Below the pieces are notes generated by a model. It made no database searches. It had not been told where the DNA came from and saw nothing but the letters and a program-made list of their open reading frames with translations. Made by a program: the position numbers and the translations under genes. 20,436 nucleotides of DNA, from the NCBI GenBank assembly GCA_944364705.1, contig CALVWH010000019.1:1-20436 (forward strand), in the 5' to 3' direction. This DNA is from an uncultured Bacilli bacterium. Lineage in GTDB: Bacteria; Bacillota_I; Bacilli_A; RF39; UBA660. Below, one piece after another: positions 15,110 through 20,436 of this stretch (its first letter is position 1; each line of letters opens with the position of its first letter).

Positions 15110-17286
15110 AAAAAATTGTATTGAAAATTGGAGGAATGACCTGTAGTGCTTGTTCTTCTGGATTAGAAAAATATTTAAAAAAGCAAAAAAATATTGAAGA
15201 TGCAGAAGTAAATTTGGTATTATCTACTGCTACGATTACGTATGAAAATCTTTCTAAAAAACAATTAGCATCTTTTATTGAGCAATCAGGGTTTGAATGT
15301 TTAGGAGAATTTAAGGATATCGGAGAAGAGCAAATACAAAAACAGGAAAAAAAGCATTTGATCTTTTTTGGAATTTTTCTTATCTTTCTTATGTATATTT
15401 CCATGGGACATATGCTTCATCTTCCGATGGTTCCTTTTTTAAACACTGACCATCCGAAAATTTTATCTACTTTTTTATTGCTTGCTACTGCTGTCTTTTT
15501 ATTTTATGGACGAGATATTATAAAAAATGGAATACGAAATCTTTTTCACCGTATACCAAATATGGATACGTTAGTTACTTTTAGTGTTTTGTTTAGTTTT
15601 TTCTATAGTTTTTATCATTATTTACAAATTTTATCTGGAAATTTTTCATTTCTTCATAGCCTTTATTTTGAATCTACTTGTATGGTTATTTACTTTATCA
15701 AACTTGGGAGAACGATTGAATTTGTCAGTAAAGAAAAAACAAAAAGTGCGATGAAATCTTTGGTGCAAATTACTCCTAAAAATGCGATTCGAAAAAGAAA
15801 TGGACAAGAAGAAATTGTTACACTTGATGAAATTTCAAAAGGAGATCTGCTGATGATCAAACCAGGAGACAAAATTGCTGTTGACGGAACGGTTATTTCT
15901 GGAAAAACTTACCTTGATGAAAGTTTTATTACTGGAGAAAGTGCACCAGTATTAAAAGAAAAAGGATCTAAAGTCTTGGCTGGTTCTTTAAATTATGATG
16001 GGTATCTGGAATATCAAGCAGAGAAAATTGGGAAAGATTCTACCATTTCAGAAATTATTAAGTTGGTGATCGAAGCAACAAATAAGAAAAGTAAAATTCA
16101 GAAACTAGCAGATAAAATTAGTGGTCTTTTTGTTCCAACCATTCTTGTGCTTGCGGTTTTAACCTTTTTGATTCAATGGGGATTTGGCGTACCTTTTTCT
16201 AAAGCATTTCTTCATTTTATAACGATTTTAGTGGTTGCTTGCCCATGTGCTTTAGGACTTGCGGTTCCTTTAGTCGTTGTTGTTATGAATGGAGTTTGTA
16301 TGAAAAAAGGTTTACTTGTGAAAGATAGTGTTTCTTTTGAAAAGGCAAGAAAAATTGACACGATTGTTTTTGATAAAACAGGGACCCTAACTTATGGGAA
16401 GCTTCATATTTATAAAATTTTTAATTTTTCTTCTTACTGTGAAAAAGAACTTTTAAATATCGTTGCGAATATAGAGGAAAAATCTTCTCATCCGATTCGT
16501 ACTGCTTTTCAAAAAGAAAAAACTTTAAAGGTTGTGGATTTTCGTTCTTTGGATGGAATGGGGGTTTCTGCGAAAATAAAAGATCATACCTATTTTTTAG
16601 GAAACGAAAAACTACTCTCAAAATTAAACATAAAAAATATGAAAAAAGAAGAAGCAAGTTTTTTAGAAGATTCTGGTTGTACGATGATTTATGTTGTAGA
16701 AAATGATCAAATCATTGGTTTGATTGGTGTTCGAGATACTGCTAGAAAAGAAATAAAAGCGGTGATAAAGCAACTACAAGATCAAAAAATAGAAGTTGTT
16801 ATGTTAACTGGAGATCAAGAGAAAGCAGCGAATCTTGTGGCTAAGGAATTAGGGATTCAAGCGGTGATTGCGAACGTTGTTCCAAAAGAAAAAGAAGCCT
16901 ATATTAAAGATTTAATATCGAATGGGAAACAAGTTATGATGGTTGGAGATGGAATTAATGATGCACCGTCGTTAACGTCTGCAACGATTGGCGTTAGTAT
17001 TCATGAAGGAACCGATATAGCAATGGATGCTGCAGATGTTGTTTTAATGAATAATCGTTTTGAAAATCTCTTTGACTTTTTTCAAATTAGTCATCGATTT
17101 TATAAAGCAATTTGTGAGAATTTATTTTGGGCTTTTTTTTATAATTTTTGTATGATCCCCATTGCGATGGGCTTATTTGAACAATTCGGCATTTCTATGA
17201 CACCAATGATTGGAAGTGTCGCCATGACGTTTAGTAGTTTGACGGTTGTGTTTAATTCTTTAAGATTTGGGCGTATGAAAGTTTAG
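15106..17286 (+). CDS. copA: Copper-exporting P1B-type ATPase (CopA-like)
   Basis: A 726-residue Cu(I) efflux pump. An N-terminal HMA domain has GMTCSACS (Cys13, Cys16). Then come the SMGHMLHLPMVP segment typical of CopA, actuator TGES (276-279), CPC (379-381) in CPCALGLAVP, DKTGT (Asp423), HP in SSHPI, and VGDGINDAP (around 613). Specificity residues of P1B-1 pumps are visible: YN in the seventh helix (FFYNFCMIP) and MxxSS in the eighth (MTFSSLTVVFNSLRF). The helix-6 sequence after CPC is AVPLVVVV rather than the common ATPTA, a small departure. It is the last gene of the operon and shares the CadC-type promoter with the Zn/Cd pump, so copper efflux here seems to be under a thiolate-type Cd/Pb/Zn sensor rather than CopY or CsoR. 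Confidence 0.92.
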   Translation: MKKIVLKIGGMTCSACSSGLEKYLKKQKNIEDAEVNLVLSTATITYENLSKKQLASFIEQSGFECLGEFKDIGEEQIQKQEKKHLIFFGIFLIFLMYISMGHMLHLPMVPFLNTDHPKILSTFLLLATAVFLFYGRDIIKNGIRNLFHRIPNMDTLVTFSVLFSFFYSFYHYLQILSGNFSFLHSLYFESTCMVIYFIKLGRTIEFVSKEKTKSAMKSLVQITPKNAIRKRNGQEEIVTLDEISKGDLLMIKPGDKIAVDGTVISGKTYLDESFITGESAPVLKEKGSKVLAGSLNYDGYLEYQAEKIGKDSTISEIIKLVIEATNKKSKIQKLADKISGLFVPTILVLAVLTFLIQWGFGVPFSKAFLHFITILVVACPCALGLAVPLVVVVMNGVCMKKGLLVKDSVSFEKARKIDTIVFDKTGTLTYGKLHIYKIFNFSSYCEKELLNIVANIEEKSSHPIRTAFQKEKTLKVVDFRSLDGMGVSAKIKDHTYFLGNEKLLSKLNIKNMKKEEASFLEDSGCTMIYVVENDQIIGLIGVRDTARKEIKAVIKQLQDQKIEVVMLTGDQEKAANLVAKELGIQAVIANVVPKEKEAYIKDLISNGKQVMMVGDGINDAPSLTSATIGVSIHEGTDIAMDAADVVLMNNRFENLFDFFQISHRFYKAICENLFWAFFYNFCMIPIAMGLFEQFGISMTPMIGSVAMTFSSLTVVFNSLRFGRMKV

Positions 17287-17309
17287 AAAACGAAAGTTTT
17301 CTTTTTTTT
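17285..17309 (+). terminator. Intrinsic terminator of the metal operon
   Basis: Stem AGAAAAC (17285-17291), GAAA loop, GTTTTCT (17296-17302), then T to 17309. The left arm starts inside the TAG stop codon of copA. Confidence 0.85.
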
Positions 17310-17467
17310 GTTTTAAAGTTATATTTTGAATGTACCAAGTAAAAATGTAAGAAAAATTTATAAAATCATTATACATTAGAAAGAAGTTTTATATGTGAAA
17401 TCAAAGAAAAAAATACCATAAGGTAAGAAAATTATAAAATTTCTTTTGATATTTTGGTTAAGGTTCA

Positions 17468-17495
17468 TTTACAAAAGAAAAGTTTTTGATATAAT
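17468..17495 (+). promoter_or_regulatory. Promoter of the cadherin-like protein gene
   Basis: TTTACA (17468-17473), 16-base spacer, TATAAT (17490-17495) with TG at 17487-17488. The AT-rich stretch 17310-17467 before it shows no gene, RNA or repeat that I can support. Confidence 0.8.
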
Positions 17496-17538
17496 AGAAT
17501 TATTAGGAGTATTGATAAAATAAAGGAGTGTATTTTGT

Positions 17539-18522
17539 ATGTTTTGTGGTAAAAAAACAAAAAAAATTGGAGGAATTTTTTTGATAATGTTCCTGTTTTT
17601 TATGTGCCAAAAAAATGTTTTCGCAAGTAGTGGAAGACTTAGGAAAGACTCAATCACAACTTGTAACGGAGTTACTTATGGACAACATAGCAGTGATAAT
17701 CATTGGCATGTGGCTAGTAAAGGAGAAGAAGGATATTATGCTACTGGGAGCCCAATTTATTCTAATCCGTGTTCTTCTGTGAATGAAAGTTATTCAAACA
17801 ATTCTTCTTCGACGAATCAAAGTTATTCAAACAATTCATCTTCAACAAATCAAAACTACTCAAATAATCAAGATTTATCGAAAGTTGATTCCTCTATAGA
17901 AGAGCCCGTAAAAAGTAAAGATACTAATATAAAAAAAGTAATCCTTGATGAAACGGAATTTCAAAAAATTGATTCTGTAGAATATTCTACTGTGAAATCA
18001 TCCGTAACGGTAAAAGTAGAAACGAATGATGAAAAAGCAAATTATGAAGTAGAAAATAATGATAATCTTTCCATTGGAGAAAATCATGTTTTGGTTATCG
18101 TTACAGCAGAAGATGGAACAGAGAAAACATATGACATAAAAGTTATAAGAGAAAAAATGTTGAGCTCGAATACCAATATTACACTTACTATTGATGAGGA
18201 ACCAATTCAATTCAAATCGGATAAAGCAGAAATTTCGGTTTCTTCTCTTACAAATAAAATATCCATTGATTGTAAGTTACAAGATCCAAATGCAAATGTT
18301 GAAATGAGTGAAATTAATCCATTAAAAACAGGAGAGAATCTTTTAAAAATTATGGTAACTGCAGAAGATGGAACAAAAAGAGAATATCAAGTAGAAGTTT
18401 ATAAAAATTCAGTATGGATAGATCTTATTTCTATCGGCGTTTTGATTGGGACTGTTTATGTGATGTATGTCTTTTTTAAAAAACTAATAAAAAAAATAAA
18501 AAGAAATAAATATGTTCGTTAG
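17539..18522 (+). CDS. Secreted, membrane-anchored protein with His-rich motif, Ser/Asn repeat and two cadherin-like beta-sandwich domains
   Basis: A 327-residue extracytoplasmic protein. The signal peptide is residues 1-29 (VFA-S). A compact region with Cys42 and the histidines of YGQHSSDNHWHVA (His50, His55, His57) resembles YHYH-type motifs and may bind metal. Residues 84-111 are a low-complexity linker of near-identical 11-residue repeats (SYSNNSSSTNQ). Two domains follow (about 128-208 and 211-289), each ending in GEN-x5-VTAEDGT-x3-Y-x5-Y/R, the hallmark of the cadherin-like beta-sandwich family found on Bacillota surfaces. A TM helix (about 293-312) and a basic tail anchor the C-terminus. 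GGAG at 17525-17528 is ten bases from the ATG. No terminator separates it from the two-component genes downstream, so it may be a partner or target of them. Function unknown. Confidence 0.75.
   Translation: MFCGKKTKKIGGIFLIMFLFFMCQKNVFASSGRLRKDSITTCNGVTYGQHSSDNHWHVASKGEEGYYATGSPIYSNPCSSVNESYSNNSSSTNQSYSNNSSSTNQNYSNNQDLSKVDSSIEEPVKSKDTNIKKVILDETEFQKIDSVEYSTVKSSVTVKVETNDEKANYEVENNDNLSIGENHVLVIVTAEDGTEKTYDIKVIREKMLSSNTNITLTIDEEPIQFKSDKAEISVSSLTNKISIDCKLQDPNANVEMSEINPLKTGENLLKIMVTAEDGTKREYQVEVYKNSVWIDLISIGVLIGTVYVMYVFFKKLIKKIKRNKYVR
17788..17871 (+). repeat. Tandem 33-base coding repeat
   Basis: Two 33-base units (17788-17820 and 17821-17853) differ at a few third positions, followed by a shortened, diverged third copy (17854-17871). 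They encode SYSNNSSSTNQ repeats forming a flexible linker. Synonymous divergence shows the copies are not recent. Confidence 0.85.
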
Positions 18523-18556
18523 AATATATTTTTTTAATAAATAAAAATATAAAGGT

Positions 18557-18585
18557 TTTAAAAAAAGTTAGAAATTTAATATAAT
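18557..18585 (+). promoter_or_regulatory. Possible promoter of the two-component genes
   Basis: TTTAAA (18557-18562), 17-base spacer, TATAAT (18580-18585). A second candidate is an extended -10, TGGTATCTT at 18622-18630, which is too close to the start to be preferred. Confidence 0.45.
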
Positions 18586-18646
18586 AAAAAAGTATGAATT
18601 AATCTTCATTTAAGAAAAATATGGTATCTTATAGGTGGTGATATCG

Positions 18647-19332
18647 ATGCGCATTTTAATTGTGGAAGATGAATTTACTTTAGCCGATGTTATAAAATCC
18701 AGGTTAGAAAAAGAACATTATATTGTTGATATTGTGACCGATGGAGAAGAAGGCCTTTATAATGCAAGGTCAAATATTTATGATTTAATTATTTTAGATG
18801 TGATGCTTCCTAGAAAAGATGGATTTGAAATTTTAAAAGAATTCGTGGAGAAGAAATTAATAGTAAAGTTCTTATGTTAACAGCAAAATCGATGTTAGAA
18901 GATAAACTAAACGGTTTTGAAAAAGGTGCAAATGATTATTTAACCAAACCATTTCATATGGATGAATTAGTTGCAAGAGTCAATGCGCAATTAAAAAATC
19001 CCGTATATCTTCGTAAAAAAGATTATATTGTATACGGAGACTTAAGTTTAAATCTAACGTCTTCTAAGTTAACTTGTATGAAAAATAAACATTGTGTAGA
19101 ACTGGTTTGTAAAGAATTTCAATTGTTGGAATATTTGATGAACAATTCAGGACAAATTCTCTCGAAAGAACAAATCTATGATAAAATTTGGGGGATTGAT
19201 ACAGAAGTAGAATCCAACAATTTAGAAGTATATGTATCGTTTGTTCGAAAAAAATTAAAAGCAATTGGTTCCAATGTTTCTATTAAATCCTCTAGAGGAT
19301 TAGGATATAAGATGGAGTATAACAATGAATAA
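18647..19332 (+). pseudogene. OmpR-family response regulator split by a single-base frameshift
   Basis: Frame one (18647-18880) encodes the first two thirds of a receiver: MRILIVEDEF with the acidic pair, the phospho-acceptor Asp in LIILDVMLPRKDGFEILK, then a few wrong-frame residues and TAA. The -1 frame, in register from about 18838, restores RGEEINSKVLMLTAKS, the LTA and TKPF motifs of the receiver, and a complete winged-helix domain with WGIDTEVESNNLEVYVSFVRKKL ending at 19332. One missing base near the T4A4 tract at 18831-18838 (or the TT at 18842) explains the break. AGGTGGTGAT (18633-18642) fixes the ATG at 18647, not the GTG at 18635. Causes could be true inactivation, a sequencing or assembly error, or ribosomal -1 slippage, since T-TTA-AAA (18832-18838) is a slippery heptamer. 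A sensor kinase follows with an 8-base overlap. Confidence 0.9.
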
Positions 19333-20436
19333 ATTAAAGAAGAAAGTATTTTTTACCATTTTTCTAATCTTAACGATTTCCATTGGTAGTTTTATTGTTC
19401 TATTTAATGTTCAAAAATATAAAGAAATGAACAATACCATTCTTAACCACTTGGATGCGATGACTAGAATGTCATTAAAAATAGAAGATAAAGAGAACGA
19501 TCCACCAAGAAAAAATATATCGGATCCAAGAGAAAATAATCTCGATGAAAATTTGAAATTTATGGACTCTATTGTTTATACCATTCTTTTAGATGAAGAT
19601 AATACAATAAAAGAGATTATAAATCATTCTTCAAAGGAAGTAGATCATCAGGAAATCGCAGAAGTGGCACAAAAAATATTAAAGCAAAAAAACATAGAAT
19701 CCAAACATGTTGGATCTTTTCTTTTGGAAGACTATGCTTATTCTTTTCTTGATGGCAAAGTTTTAATTCTTTTAGATCAACGAGTAATGCGATCAGAATT
19801 TCTTTCTTTTTTTGAAATATCTCTTTTCCTTTACCTTTTTATTCTTGGAATTCTTTTCTTTGTTTCTAGAATGATTACCGAATGGATCATAAAACCAGTA
19901 AAAATAAGTTTTGATAAACAAAAACAATTTATCACCGATGCTTCTCATGAACTAAAAACTCCACTATCCGTCATTGTTGCGAGTAGTGAAGCTTTAGAAG
20001 ATAATCCAGAAGAGAAAAAATGGCTAAAAAACATTAAAAATGAAGCCGAACGTATGAATTTATTAATAACAGATTTGTTAGAATTAGCCGAAAGTGAAAA
20101 TCAAGTTCAAAAAAATTGTGAAATTGGTGATTTATCGAAAACAGTTGAATTATCTGTTTTAACTTTTGAAGGAAAAATATATGAGAAAAAACGAAAACTT
20201 AATTATCAAATTGAAGAATCCATTCAAATGAAAATGAATGAAAATAGTATTCGGCAGTTAGTAGAGATTTTGTTAGATAATGCAATAAAACATGCGAAAG
20301 AAAAAGGACGTATTGAAGTGTCTTTAAGACAAAAAGGAAGCGAGATTATATTAGAAGTTAAAAATCAAGGAAAGGAAATACCAAAAGAAGAGTTAGAAAA
20401 AATATTTGAAAGATTTTACCGAGTAGATAAAGCAAG
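19325..20436 (+). CDS. Two-component sensor histidine kinase (3' partial)
   Basis: Starts at ATG 19325, overlapping the regulator stop by eight bases, with GGAG at 19314-19317. I translated it to the window edge: about 370 codons without a stop. TM1 is about residues 9-29, an extracytoplasmic sensor loop about 30-158, TM2 about 160-182. A short HAMP-less linker (WIIKPVKISFDKQKQ) leads to the dimerisation/phosphotransfer helix with the H-box FITDASHELKTPLSVI (phospho-acceptor His208). The N-box is SIRQLVEILLDNAIKHA. The ATP-lid region EVKNQGKEIPKEELEKIFERFYRVDKA has NQG in place of the usual DNG, as in several VanS/PhoR-like kinases of Bacillota. The final G2 motif lies beyond the window. The loop is charged with no recognised fold; the signal is unknown. 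The kinase frame is intact although its regulator is frameshifted. Confidence 0.93.
   Translation, partial: MNKLKKKVFFTIFLILTISIGSFIVLFNVQKYKEMNNTILNHLDAMTRMSLKIEDKENDPPRKNISDPRENNLDENLKFMDSIVYTILLDEDNTIKEIINHSSKEVDHQEIAEVAQKILKQKNIESKHVGSFLLEDYAYSFLDGKVLILLDQRVMRSEFLSFFEISLFLYLFILGILFFVSRMITEWIIKPVKISFDKQKQFITDASHELKTPLSVIVASSEALEDNPEEKKWLKNIKNEAERMNLLITDLLELAESENQVQKNCEIGDLSKTVELSVLTFEGKIYEKKRKLNYQIEESIQMKMNENSIRQLVEILLDNAIKHAKEKGRIEVSLRQKGSEIILEVKNQGKEIPKEELEKIFERFYRVDKA

Noticed and set aside
14722..15404. Open frames on the minus strand inside the P1B-ATPase genes
   Set aside because: They are antisense to strongly conserved ATPase motifs, lack ribosome sites and show no family features. 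The other minus-strand frames (15690-15872, 16421-16657, 17469-17657, 17998-18210, 19064-19264) are rejected for the same reason.
18525..18551. Hairpin TATATTTTT / AAAAATATA after the cadherin-like gene as a terminator
   Set aside because: It is pure A/T with no T run after the stem, so it is unlikely to stop transcription.
18874..19332. A separate DNA-binding protein starting at ATG 18874
   Set aside because: No ribosome site precedes it, and the codons upstream in the same frame continue the receiver sequence, so it is the second part of the frameshifted regulator.
1..20436. tRNA, rRNA, CRISPR arrays, insertion sequences, riboswitches
   Set aside because: All intergenic gaps were read; none shows cloverleaf, array repeats, transposase fragments or a conserved aptamer-like pattern.

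Overview
The window is one strand of a very AT-rich bacterial chromosome: every supported gene lies on the + strand. The Shine-Dalgarno sites are of the AGGAGG or AGGTGAT type, promoters are sigma-A-like (often extended -10), and terminators are short intrinsic hairpins. The protein families (CadC-type ArsR repressor, zinc-ribbon membrane proteins, phosphoketolase, OmpR/VanS-like two-component pair, PF06541-like membrane protein) fit a low-GC Bacillota, perhaps an uncultured gut Bacilli or Erysipelotrichia relative; that placement is inference. TGA ends only one gene (15107-15109) and no reading frame needs it as Trp, so the standard bacterial code applies.

Layout. (1) 1-4288: the end of a Tad-like pilus or type II/IV secretion operon: a TadA/CpaF-like ATPase with a long disordered tail (open at the left edge), two TadB/TadC-like platform proteins, and two paralogous single-pass pilin-like proteins, closed by a terminator. 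(2) 4422-6462: a two-gene operon of zinc-ribbon membrane proteins (a TcaA-like bitopic protein and a Yip1-like polytopic protein). (3) 6539-9375: a secreted amidase_3 cell-wall hydrolase, then an Abi_2/HEPN protein directly coupled to an HtrA serine protease. (4) 9423-11849: phosphoketolase, monocistronic. (5) 11868-12570: a PF06541-type membrane protein. (6) 12572-17309: a metal-resistance operon: CadC-like ArsR repressor with a multi-half-site operator, free-standing HMA domain, Zn/Cd/Pb P1B-ATPase and Cu P1B-ATPase. (7) 17468-20436: a secreted/anchored protein with a His-rich motif, a Ser/Asn repeat and two cadherin-like beta-sandwich domains, followed by an OmpR-family response regulator broken by a frameshift and a sensor kinase that runs off the right edge.

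How they work together. Regions 1, 2, 3 and 7 are mostly envelope functions (surface appendage, wall hydrolysis, extracytoplasmic quality control, signalling). Region 6 is a self-contained metal efflux unit. Region 4 supplies acetyl phosphate from sugar phosphates. No tRNA, rRNA, CRISPR, IS element or attachment site was seen, and no gene-free stretch exceeds 300 bases.

The least ordinary points are the single-base frameshift in the response regulator at a T4A4 tract that is also a canonical -1 slippery heptamer, the four-half-site metal operator, the HEPN-HtrA gene pair, the ~230-residue disordered tail on the secretion ATPase, and the fact that all six terminators overlap the stop codon of the gene they follow.
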